A stretch of DNA of 64,000 bases from Fusicatenibacter_A intestinipullorum (lineage in GTDB: Bacteria > Bacillota > Negativicutes > Acidaminococcales > Acidaminococcaceae), in the NCBI GenBank assembly GCA_019117495.1, contig DWZP01000012.1, positions 1 to 64,000 on the forward strand. The letters are read 5' to 3'. Numbering within the stretch: position 1 is the first letter of the stretch; the number at the start of each line of letters is the position of its first letter. Positions 53,790-61,421 of the stretch are shown piece by piece. A model generated the notes under the pieces. That model was not told the origin of the DNA. It ran no database searches and saw only the letters and a list, made by a program, of their open reading frames with translations. Made by a program: the position numbers and the translations under genes.

Positions 53790-55160
53790 TTGCTGGAAAA
53801 TCTGTTCAAACTTAAAGAAAACGGTACCAATGCCAAAACGGAAATGATGGCCGGGATTACAACTTTTATGACTATGGCTTATATTCTGGCTGTAAACCCC
53901 GCTATTTTATCCGCATCCGGTATGGATTCCGGCGCCGTATTTACGGCAACTGCCATTGCCTCCTGCATCGGCACGCTGTTTATGGCGTTTTTTGCCAATT
54001 ATCCGTTTGCGCTGGCGCCCGGCATGGGCCTGAACGCATTTTTTGCCTATACTGTTGTAGGGCAAATGGGGTATTCGTGGCAGGTTGCACTGGCTGCTGT
54101 ATTTGTTGAAGGCATTTTGTTTTTCATCCTGTCGCTTACAAAAGTGCGTGAAGCAATTTTTAACTGCATACCGTTTTCGCTTAAATATGGCGTTACCGGC
54201 GGCATCGGTTTGTTTATTGCTTTTATCGGCCTGCAAAATTCGCACCTTGTTGTGGACGGCGCAACGCTGGTAAGCATTTATCCGTTTAAGGCGTCGCTTG
54301 CGAGCGGAGAGTTTTATACAACCGGTATCGGCGCGCTGCTGGCGCTGATAGGCGTAATTTTAACGGCCGTTTTAATGATAAAAAATGTGCGCGGAGCAAT
54401 TTTGCTGGGCATACTTATTACCTGGGGCCTTGGAATAATTGCCGAAGTAACAGGCATTTATATTCCCGACCCGGCTAAAGGCGCATTTTCGGTAATGCCG
54501 GATTTTTCTAACGGCTTATATATACCGAGCCTGATGCCGAGCTTTATGCAGATGGATTTCAGCTATATTTTTACCTTTAATTTTGTTACCATAATGCTGT
54601 CGTTTATGTTTGTAGATTTGTTTGACACACTGGGTACTTTAATCGGTGTTGCTTCCAAAGCCAATATGCTCGACAGGCAGGGCCGCCTGCCCAGAATCAG
54701 AGGCGCGCTGCTGGCCGACTCTGTTGCAACATCGGCAGGTGCTGTGCTCGGTACTTCTACGGTAACAACTTTTGTCGAAAGTTCTTCCGGCGTTATGGCT
54801 GGCGGCCGCACAGGCCTTACTGCTGTTACCGTGGCAATACTCTTTTTGGCCTCTTTGCTGTTTGCACCGGTATTTCTGGCAATACCGGCATTTGCAACGG
54901 CACCGGCGCTTATTATTGTAGGCTTTTTAATGCTGGCTACCGTTTTGAACATTGATTTTAACGATATGGGCGAAGCAGTGCCAGGTTTTATTGCCATTAT
55001 TGCCATGCCGTTTATGTATTCTATTTCTGAAGGCATTGCGCTTGGCATAATTTCTTATGTGGTTATTAATGTTCTTTCCGGTGCGGCCGGTAAAAAGAAT
55101 ATCAGTAGTATTATGTATATACTGGCATTCTTGTTTGTTTTGAAATATATTTTCGTTTAA
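53790..55160 (+). CDS. NCS2-family purine permease (AzgA-like)
   Basis: 456-residue membrane transporter for adenine, guanine or hypoxanthine with proton. FKLKENGTNAKTEMMAGITTFMTMAYILAVNP at the N-terminus, the NYPFALAPGMGLNAFFAY block, and GTSTVTTFVESSSGVMAGGRTGLTAV are AzgA/PbuG-type. Start TTG 53790 (an earlier in-frame GTG at 53727 would place the leader hairpin in the coding region). RBS AAAGG. No purine riboswitch is visible in the short leader. Confidence 0.92.
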   Translation: MLENLFKLKENGTNAKTEMMAGITTFMTMAYILAVNPAILSASGMDSGAVFTATAIASCIGTLFMAFFANYPFALAPGMGLNAFFAYTVVGQMGYSWQVALAAVFVEGILFFILSLTKVREAIFNCIPFSLKYGVTGGIGLFIAFIGLQNSHLVVDGATLVSIYPFKASLASGEFYTTGIGALLALIGVILTAVLMIKNVRGAILLGILITWGLGIIAEVTGIYIPDPAKGAFSVMPDFSNGLYIPSLMPSFMQMDFSYIFTFNFVTIMLSFMFVDLFDTLGTLIGVASKANMLDRQGRLPRIRGALLADSVATSAGAVLGTSTVTTFVESSSGVMAGGRTGLTAVTVAILFLASLLFAPVFLAIPAFATAPALIIVGFLMLATVLNIDFNDMGEAVPGFIAIIAMPFMYSISEGIALGIISYVVINVLSGAAGKKNISSIMYILAFLFVLKYIFV

Positions 55161-55179
55161 AATTTAAAATTGTCATGGC

Positions 55180-55208
55180 AGGGTCGGATAACTTCCGGCT
55201 CTTTTTTT
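55180..55208 (+). terminator. Terminator of the NCS2 permease gene
   Basis: 9-bp stem AGGGTCGGA / TCCGGCTCT with two G-U pairs, followed by seven T. The next 210 bases up to 55418 hold no gene or structure I can name. Confidence 0.8.
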
Positions 55209-55418
55209 ATTGCCCAAATTGCGGGCAGAGCGGAACAAAGCCTTGTCAGATTAGTTAAAAACGCAGGTGCGTAATGTAAAATTTTTGTTAAGCAGAGCTT
55301 TAGAAAAATGCGTATTGAAACCTTTTATAAGTTTCTACCTTAGCGCGGCAGGGGTTCGGGGTATTGCTGCGCAGACGGTGAAAAAGCGAAAAATTCAGAT
55401 TTATCTTTAAAAGTGGTC

Positions 55419-55447
55419 TTTACAGGGGGGGGCAAACGTGTTATAAT
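55419..55447 (+). promoter_or_regulatory. Porin promoter with a G8 tract in the spacer
   Basis: TTTACA (55419-55424), spacer of 17 bp made of eight G followed by CAAACGTGT, TATAAT (55442-55447). A homopolymeric G run in the spacer allows slippage to change the -35/-10 distance, the arrangement known from phase-variable porins such as Neisseria PorA. At the present length the spacing is optimal (ON). Confidence 0.85.
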
Positions 55448-55453
55448 GAGGCT

Positions 55454-55718
55454 GTATAAAAGACTGGGTAGTCAAAAAACATTCTCCTCAGGAACGTTTT
55501 TCAGGTTTACTCAATACTTTATACAATAAGGCTTGCCGTTTCCTCAGGGGCAGGCCTTCACTGGGGTTTATAAACCGCAGCAGGAAGAAAAATGTAATTA
55601 AGCGTTTGCAACGGTAGAGGAAACCAGGAGACTCGCACTCAGGGCAGATGCCGAAAGCATAAATTTCTTCCCCAAGCGTTTTATAAAAATAAAATGTGTT
55701 TTTCTAAAGGGAGGAAAA
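55454..55718 (+). promoter_or_regulatory. Structured 5' leader of the porin gene
   Basis: About 270-nt leader. A long hairpin is closed by TGTATAAA/TTTATACA (55453-55460 and 55517-55524) and presents TTCTCCTCAGG in its loop. A second hairpin, AAGGC.TGCC / GGCA.GCCTT, presents GTTTCCTC (55538-55545). That element is complementary to GAGGAAAC at 55617-55624 (8 bp) and to the Shine-Dalgarno GAGGAAA at 55711-55717 (7 bp). An outer helix GGAAGAAA/TTTCTTCC (about 55583-55590 and 55664-55671) encloses the middle part. No known riboswitch class fits fully. Confidence 0.6.
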
Positions 55719-55722
55719 CAAA

Positions 55723-57003
55723 ATGAAAAAATCTTTAGTACTTGCAATGGCTATGGCTCTCGGCGTAACTGCATCCGCATATGCAGCTAACCCGTTCAGC
55801 GACGTACCGGCTGGCCACTGGGCTTATGACGCAGTTAACAAACTGGCAGCAGAAGGCGTTGTAGACGGTTATCCTGACGGTACCTACGGCGGCGACAAAC
55901 TGATGACCCGTTATGAAATGGCACAGATTGTAGCAAAAGCTATGGCTAAAGGCGCAAACGTAGACAAACTGGCAGCAGAATTTGCTGACGAACTGGACAG
56001 CCTCGGCGTTCGCGTAGCTAACCTCGAAAAGAAAGCTGACAACGTAAAAATCACCGGCCAGATCCGTGCTTCTTATCGTGATGTAGACGGTGATAAAAAA
56101 TCTCATGAAGGCCGTCTGCGTACCCGTTTGTTTGTAAATGGTACAATTAATGAAGACTGGACCTACACCGGACGTTTTGAAAACAGCCAATATTACACTG
56201 ATGAATCTGGCGATGACGAAGTAAAACTGAACTGGGCATATGTAACCGGTAAAGTTGGCGGCGTAAAAGTTATGGCTGGCCGTCAGGACTTTAAACTTCA
56301 TACCGGTAATGTAATTGATGCTACTGTTGATGGTGCAGTTCTTTCTTATGGCAAAGATGTTAAATTGACCGGTTATGTAGGTAAAGCGGCTGATAGTGGC
56401 ACTTGGGATAACCTTGGTGATGCTACTATTACTGATGCAAATGGTAAAGTACTTGGTACTGCTTTGCAGGAAGATGACCGTGTTTACATTGCTGATGTAA
56501 GCGCTACCATTGGTGTAGTTGATGCTTATGCTACATACTATAAAGCTGATACTTTAAATGATAATGAAATTTGGAACGTAGGCGTTGCTCTTCCGGTTGT
56601 TAAAGATTTGAAACTCTCTGCTGAATATATGCATGGTGATGCTAAAGTTGGCGATTATGTTGACCTTGATAACAATGGCTATGCATTTGGTTTAGCTTAT
56701 AAAGGTGCTAAAGCTGCTAAACCGGGCAGCTGGGGCGTATATGCTAACTACTTCGATCAGCCGGCATCTACATATCTTGAACATACCATTGATGGTTATG
56801 CTACTTTCGATTTTGATACTGTTAAAGTTGTCAATGGCAAATATGACGTTAACTTTACTGACGGCTTTAAAGGTTATGAAGTAGGTGCTAATGTAGCTCT
56901 CGCTAAAAACATTGTAGCAGCTGTTAAATACTATGACCTTGAAGCTCGTGAAGGTAACTATGACGAACAGACTATTTGGTCCGAAGTTGTATTCACTTTC
57001 TAA
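55723..57003 (+). CDS. SLH-domain outer-membrane porin (OmpM-like)
   Basis: 426 residues: signal peptide (1-21, AYA-A), one SLH domain (about 23-78, NPFSDVPAGHWAYDAVNKLAAEGVVDGYPDG), a short coiled coil (about 80-107, LDSLGVRVANLEKKA), then a beta-barrel (about 108-426) with alternating strands and terminal Phe. The SLH domain ties the outer membrane to peptidoglycan secondary polymer (polyamine-modified in Negativicutes). Codon use shifts from C-ending in the first 350 bases to T-ending (gat, ggt, gct) in the barrel, suggesting a variable or recombined barrel. RBS GGGAGGA. Confidence 0.95.
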   Translation: MKKSLVLAMAMALGVTASAYAANPFSDVPAGHWAYDAVNKLAAEGVVDGYPDGTYGGDKLMTRYEMAQIVAKAMAKGANVDKLAAEFADELDSLGVRVANLEKKADNVKITGQIRASYRDVDGDKKSHEGRLRTRLFVNGTINEDWTYTGRFENSQYYTDESGDDEVKLNWAYVTGKVGGVKVMAGRQDFKLHTGNVIDATVDGAVLSYGKDVKLTGYVGKAADSGTWDNLGDATITDANGKVLGTALQEDDRVYIADVSATIGVVDAYATYYKADTLNDNEIWNVGVALPVVKDLKLSAEYMHGDAKVGDYVDLDNNGYAFGLAYKGAKAAKPGSWGVYANYFDQPASTYLEHTIDGYATFDFDTVKVVNGKYDVNFTDGFKGYEVGANVALAKNIVAAVKYYDLEAREGNYDEQTIWSEVVFTF

Positions 57004-57039
57004 TCTTAGCCTTACAACAGCTTAATATTAGAATAACTA

Positions 57040-57070
57040 AAGCGGATGGCTTTATGCCATCCGCTTTTTC
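57040..57070 (+). terminator. Terminator of the porin gene
   Basis: Perfect 11-bp stem AAGCGGATGGC / GCCATCCGCTT with 5-nt loop and T-run. Confidence 0.92.
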
Positions 57071-57074
57071 TTTA

Positions 57075-57108
57075 CAAAAAAATGGCGGATTTTATCCGCC
57101 ATTTTTTA
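57075..57108. terminator. Second, bidirectional terminator
   Basis: Perfect stem AAATGGCGGA / TCCGCCATTT with A-run before and T-run after. On the minus strand it ends the stalk-domain gene. Confidence 0.9.
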
Positions 57109-57128
57109 TCATAACTTAATATTTAATT

Positions 57129-58043
57129 TTAAATATGTGCTGCACTTACTTTTACGCTGTAACCCATAACGTAATCAAGCATTTCTACCGGTACCATGGT
57201 TACGCCATCGATAAGTTCCGGTTTGTTTTGCAGCTTAATGCGCATGCGCTGTTTGCCGTACTCATTGCTGTTAATTGTGCATACTGCACTGCGCGGGCCG
57301 TCATAAACAACTGCGGTTTGTGCGTCCTGATTCCATGTTACTGTATAGCCTAATGCTTCCGCTACGGCGCGCAGAGGAACATATAAAGTGTTGTTTTTGT
57401 TTACAAGTTTAACGTCGGCAAGCTCTTTGCCGTTTAAAGCAATTACTCCGGCCGTTGTGCTGATGTTGATATCCGCAAGGCCCTGCTGCAATAAAACAGC
57501 TTTGGTTGCAGTAGCCTGGCCGGGCAGGCTTAATGTAGAAACTTCATACCATAACAGCATTTTGTCGCCCGGTTTGAGTTCGGCAGCTTCCGGGTAAACT
57601 TCCGGCAGCAGGGTAACGTATTGTGTTTCGTTAACGTTAAGCACGCGCACACTGCCGTCTTCGCGCGGTTCTACTTTGCCGATATTAAAATAGGTAAAGG
57701 TGGGGCGGCTGTCTTCCGGGCCGGAAATAATGGCATCCGCTTTTCCCTGTGGCGGCAGGCTGCGCGTTAAAGCAGGGCCGTACCAGGCGCTGACATGTCC
57801 GTCTTTTTTTACATCATTGGCGCCAAGATAATAGCCGGTGCCGCTTTGCAGTATATAGGTGTTGTCCGTAATATGCAGGGCAACGCTGTCGAACGGTTTA
57901 TTGCTGTTTTTTACGGTAATCATGCTGCCGGTATTTTCCGTTACGGTTCCGGACATTTGCAGTTCTTCCGGAACATTTTGTGCCGCCATGGCACTGCCGC
58001 TTAACGTAAGCAGGCACAGTGCCGCTATAAGCATTTTCTTCAT
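57129..58043 (-). CDS. Secreted protein with copper-amine-oxidase-type stalk domain
   Basis: 304 residues: signal peptide (MKKMLIAALCLLTLSGSAMA-A), an N-terminal beta-rich region (about 25-190) of unknown class, and a C-terminal Cu_amine_oxidN1-like domain (about 200-304; VALNGKELADVKLVNKNNTLYVPLRAVAEALGYTVTWN pattern), used by many Firmicutes as a surface or wall-associated module. No catalytic motif. ATG 58043 with AAGGAG; the open frame continues upstream but without a signal. Confidence 0.85.
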   Translation of the reverse strand: MKKMLIAALCLLTLSGSAMAAQNVPEELQMSGTVTENTGSMITVKNSNKPFDSVALHITDNTYILQSGTGYYLGANDVKKDGHVSAWYGPALTRSLPPQGKADAIISGPEDSRPTFTYFNIGKVEPREDGSVRVLNVNETQYVTLLPEVYPEAAELKPGDKMLLWYEVSTLSLPGQATATKAVLLQQGLADINISTTAGVIALNGKELADVKLVNKNNTLYVPLRAVAEALGYTVTWNQDAQTAVVYDGPRSAVCTINSNEYGKQRMRIKLQNKPELIDGVTMVPVEMLDYVMGYSVKVSAAHI

Positions 58044-58251
58044 TTTATGCAGCTCCTTTAATATATAAACTAAAAATATTATAGCATGTATATGCCTTCT
58101 TGTTCCAGTATGTTGCAAAGAGTTTGCAAAAGTGTAAAATTTGTGATAAGAGTTAAAAAATATATTACCAAAAAGAGGATTTTTGAAAGATATAGAGTAT
58201 ACTAATAATATATATGGTATTTTATGGGTTAAATTAAAGCGGCAGAAGGGG

Positions 58252-58914
58252 ATGAGAACAATTTCTTTAAGTACAAGGCAAAAGCGTATAGCTGAGATTG
58301 TAAGACAGGACGGACCGATTACCGGCGAACATATTGCAGAAAGACTTAATGTTACGCGCGCTGCCTTGCGCAGTGATTTGGCCATTTTGGTGATGGGCGG
58401 CATTTTGGACGCAAGGCCTAAAGTAGGGTATTTTTACACCGGAAAAAACACCCTCGGTATGCTGATGGAAGAAATTTCCGGTATCTGCGTGCGCGATTTG
58501 CAGTCTGTGCCGGTTGCCGTCAACCACGATAAGAGTGCTTACGAAGCGGTTATAACAATGTTTCTGGAAGATGTGGGAACGGTATTTGTTATTGACGATG
58601 CCGGACTGCTGGCCGGTGTTGTTTCGCGTAAAGATTTGTTGAAGGCTGCTATCAATAATAATTATAACCTGCGCGAAGTACCGGTTGTTATGGTAATGAC
58701 GCCACTTTCCAAATTAATTGTTGTAACTCCGGAAGATTCCGTGGCAGCTGCTGCCCGGAAGATTATTGATAATGAAATTGACTGCCTGCCGGTTGTGCGC
58801 TGTATAGAAGAAGGCAGCCGCAGCTACGAGGTTATGGGCAGAATTACAAAAACTAATTTTACGCGTCTGCTTGTAGATTTGGCAGAGGGCAAAGGAGGCA
58901 ATTATCATAGCTAA
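58252..58914 (+). CDS. ccpN: CcpN-like transcriptional repressor (HTH plus CBS pair)
   Basis: 220 residues: N-terminal winged HTH (STRQKRIAEIVRQDGPITGEHIAERLNVTRAALRSDLAIL, residues 6-46) and two CBS domains (about 83-215). This is the plan of CcpN, which represses gluconeogenic genes in B. subtilis, and it is paired with ppsR as there. ATG 58252 matches the homologous start; a TTG at 58183 sits on a candidate promoter (TTGAAA, 17 bp, TAATAT). Neighbouring ppsR overlaps its end. Confidence 0.9.
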   Translation: MRTISLSTRQKRIAEIVRQDGPITGEHIAERLNVTRAALRSDLAILVMGGILDARPKVGYFYTGKNTLGMLMEEISGICVRDLQSVPVAVNHDKSAYEAVITMFLEDVGTVFVIDDAGLLAGVVSRKDLLKAAINNNYNLREVPVVMVMTPLSKLIVVTPEDSVAAAARKIIDNEIDCLPVVRCIEEGSRSYEVMGRITKTNFTRLLVDLAEGKGGNYHS

Positions 58915-59728
58915 GACACCGGTTATTTATGCTGTGTCCGATTCTATCGGCGAAACTGCCGAATCGGTTGTAAAGGCTACAACCAGCCAGTTTGTACAGG
59001 AAAAATTTGACGTTATCCGCGTTCCTTATATTAAAGATGCTCAGCAGGTTGAAAAAATACTTGAAGAAGCCAAAGAAAGCGGCGGCATTGTTTGCTATAC
59101 TATCGTATCGCCGGAACTGCGCGAGCATATTATGCAGAAGGCAATGGAACTTGACGTTGAAGTTATTGACGTTTTGGGGCCAATGCTGAAGGCCATTGAA
59201 AAAACTTCCGGGCTTTTGCCTAAAAACCAGGCAGGCCTTATCCATGCTTTGGACCACGAATATTTTAAACGTGTTGAAGCAATTGAGTTTGCCGTTAAAT
59301 ATGACGACGGCAAGAATCCGCTGGGCCTTTTAAAGGCAGACGTTGTGCTGATTGGCGTAAGCCGTACCAGTAAAACGCCGCTTAGCATGTACCTTGCGCA
59401 CAAACAGCTTAAAGTAGCCAACGTGCCGCTGGTGCCGGAAATTGCTCCGCCGGAAGAACTTTTCAAAGTTCCTCCCCATAAAATTATCGGCCTTTTGATT
59501 GACCCGTTTAAATTAAACGAGATACGCAGCGAGCGTTTAAAAACCATGGGGCTGAGCGACGGCGCAAATTACGCGGATGTAAGGCGTATCAGCGAAGAAC
59601 TTGAATACGCCAAGGCCATTATGCGCCGCGTACACTGCAAAATCATTAATGTATCGAACCGTGCTATTGAAGAAACAGCCGGCATCATACTTGATTACGT
59701 ACAGAAAAACAGAGACAGGAACATATAA
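58907..59728 (+). CDS. ppsR: PEP synthase/PPDK regulatory protein (bifunctional kinase-pyrophosphorylase)
   Basis: About 273 residues of the DUF299 family that phosphorylates and dephosphorylates PEP synthase or pyruvate phosphate dikinase. TPVIYAVSDSIGETAE at the N-terminus, P-loop-like GVSRTSKTPLSMYLA, and the C-terminal KIINVSNRAIEETAG are characteristic. There is no AUG, GUG or UUG before the first strand; behind a perfect GGAGG (58894-58898) come ATT, ATC and ATA. I use ATA 58907 (8-nt spacing); GTG 58934 would delete the first strand. Overlaps ccpN. Confidence 0.9.
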   Translation: MAKTPVIYAVSDSIGETAESVVKATTSQFVQEKFDVIRVPYIKDAQQVEKILEEAKESGGIVCYTIVSPELREHIMQKAMELDVEVIDVLGPMLKAIEKTSGLLPKNQAGLIHALDHEYFKRVEAIEFAVKYDDGKNPLGLLKADVVLIGVSRTSKTPLSMYLAHKQLKVANVPLVPEIAPPEELFKVPPHKIIGLLIDPFKLNEIRSERLKTMGLSDGANYADVRRISEELEYAKAIMRRVHCKIINVSNRAIEETAGIILDYVQKNRDRNI

Positions 59729-59730
59729 AA

Positions 59731-59758
59731 ATAACCCCCGTTTTAACGGGGGTTATTT
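59731..59758. terminator. Bidirectional terminator
   Basis: Perfect stem ATAACCCCCG / CGGGGGTTAT with a 6-nt loop, between convergent ppsR and the LptA-like gene; T-rich on the plus strand, less so on the minus strand. Confidence 0.8.
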
Positions 59759-59767
59759 AGGCTGGCG

Positions 59768-60238
59768 TTATAAAAATTTTTTATCGCGTACGTTATAGGT
59801 TAAATCGCCTGCATGAGGCGTGCCGTTAACGGTAACGTTCCCGGAGAAAACCGCGTTTTTAGTTTTCCAGTTAAAGCTGCCGTTATCGGCGGTAATACGC
59901 AGGTTATCCTGGGTAAAAACCATGCTGCCGTTTACGTAGGCGGTGCGTTCATTGCCCTTAACTTCAACGGAATCGCAGTCAAAATGTATTCCGGTGGGCT
60001 TGTCGGTAAGGCTGATATTGCCCTGTGCATGAACCTCCAGCTGATACAGGTAAACCTGCGCAGCGTCGCCGTCAATAACGCGGTCGCCTAAATCCACATG
60101 TACGTGCCCTTTTAAATCGTAAACTCCCGTAAAGGGGTTAAAAGTTTGGCTGTCACTGGAAATATCCGGCTGGGCAGCAAAAGCCGAAGGTATAAACAAA
60201 AACATCAGCATAAATAAAACTGCAAAAATTCTTTTCAT
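59768..60238 (-). CDS. LptA/OstA-like periplasmic protein
   Basis: 156 residues: signal peptide (to about residue 21, AFA-A), then an OstA jelly-roll slice (ISSDSQTFNPFTGVYDLKGHVHVDLGDRVIDGDAAQVYLYQLEVHAQGNISLTD...) with the regular beta pattern of LPS-transport LptA. Only one OstA module, shorter than E. coli LptA (185). Supports an LPS-containing outer membrane. Monocistronic; lptB/C/F/G are not adjacent. Confidence 0.82.
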   Translation of the reverse strand: MKRIFAVLFMLMFLFIPSAFAAQPDISSDSQTFNPFTGVYDLKGHVHVDLGDRVIDGDAAQVYLYQLEVHAQGNISLTDKPTGIHFDCDSVEVKGNERTAYVNGSMVFTQDNLRITADNGSFNWKTKNAVFSGNVTVNGTPHAGDLTYNVRDKKFL

Positions 60239-60331
60239 TGTAAAAACCTCTTTATTTTATGAATATACTATTATTATAGACTTTGGCGCGCCGGGCGGCA
60301 AGGCAGATTAAGTGAAATAAAGGTGAAAGAA

Positions 60332-61318
60332 ATGGTTATAAGAAAGTTGATAGAAGCTACAGAAGAAAAGATTTTGGCGCCATGGGCACAAAAAAGTGCT
60401 GCTGCCGTGCGTGAGCACGAAGAAGAAGCGGATGACCTGCGCACTGCTTATCAGCGCGACAGGGACAGAATTATTCACAGCATGGCTTTTAGAAAATTAA
60501 AGCATAAAACGCAGGTTTATCTGAATCCTGGGGACCATTACCGTACGCGGCTTACGCACAGTATGGAGGTATCGCAGATTGCAAGGACAATAGCCCGTGC
60601 GCTGCGCTTAAATGAAGATTTAACGGAAGCGGCGGCGCTGGGGCACGATTTGGGGCATACACCCTTCGGGCATGCGGGCGAACGTGCTATTAATGCCTAT
60701 ACGGGGCATTTTAAGCATAACGAGCAAAGTTTGAGGGTGGTAAAATATTATGGGCGCGAAGGGCGCGGGCTGAATTTAACTTTGGATGTATGTGATGCCA
60801 TTGTTAACCATACGGGCGATACTTTGCCGAAAACGCTGGAAGGGCAGATAGTGCGCCGCTGTGACCGTATAGCCTATTTATGCCATGATTTTGACGACGG
60901 CTGCAAAGTGGGAATTATAGGGCCGGATAAACTGCCCGGCATTGTTGCAATGCGCCTCGGTACAAAACCAAGCCAGATTCTTGATATTCTTGTACGCAAT
61001 GTGGTGGAAAGTTCGGCAGGCAAACAGATTGTCAGCATGGACAAATATTATGAAGAAGCAATGGATGAATTCCGCTGCTTTATGTTTGACTATGTTTATC
61101 TTTCGCCGCCGCTGAAAAATGAACACCGCAAGGCCGAACATGTTGTAACTACGCTTTTGGATTTATATATGCACCGCCCGGAAATGCTGCCGCAGGAATA
61201 TGCCGTTAACGTGGAAAGGCACGGCTTGCAGCAGGTTGTGGTTGATTATATTGCCAGCCTGACGGACGCGGCTGCCGTACAGCAGTTCAGCAGGCATTAT
61301 TTGCCTGTTATTATTTAA
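60332..61318 (+). CDS. dGTPase-like HD-domain triphosphohydrolase
   Basis: 328 residues of the deoxyguanosinetriphosphate triphosphohydrolase-like group. HD motifs: RTRLTHSMEVSQIART, LGHDLGHTPFGHAGE, IVNHTGD and a C-terminal CDRIAYLCHDFDD. Hydrolyses dNTPs to nucleoside and tripolyphosphate. ATG 60332 with AGGTGA upstream is preferred to GTG 60323. Just upstream of dnaG and rpoD, the usual Firmicutes/Negativicutes order. Confidence 0.93.
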   Translation: MVIRKLIEATEEKILAPWAQKSAAAVREHEEEADDLRTAYQRDRDRIIHSMAFRKLKHKTQVYLNPGDHYRTRLTHSMEVSQIARTIARALRLNEDLTEAAALGHDLGHTPFGHAGERAINAYTGHFKHNEQSLRVVKYYGREGRGLNLTLDVCDAIVNHTGDTLPKTLEGQIVRRCDRIAYLCHDFDDGCKVGIIGPDKLPGIVAMRLGTKPSQILDILVRNVVESSAGKQIVSMDKYYEEAMDEFRCFMFDYVYLSPPLKNEHRKAEHVVTTLLDLYMHRPEMLPQEYAVNVERHGLQQVVVDYIASLTDAAAVQQFSRHYLPVII

Positions 61319-61421
61319 TGTAGCGAAAAATAAATTATCGTAAATAAAAAAAGAGGATTTTCTGTTTATATATTGAATATAAATAAAACAGATGATATTT
61401 AAAGTGACGGGAGCAAGGCAA

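Noticed and set aside
53727..53790. Purine riboswitch in front of the NCS2 permease
   Set aside because: The leader is too short and lacks the conserved loop sequences; only a simple hairpin is present.
55446..55530. Short frame starting at the ATG right after the porin -10
   Set aside because: The ATG would lie at or before the transcription start; no RBS is possible.
55583..55671. Cobalamin riboswitch in the porin leader
   Set aside because: Only the 3' pieces (GCAACGGT, CCAGGAGAC) look similar; the AGGGAA and GGTGAAAATCC elements needed upstream are missing.
58044..58403. Upstream part of the minus-strand frame of the stalk-domain gene
   Set aside because: It overlaps the ccpN gene region and precedes an obvious signal peptide with RBS at 58043.
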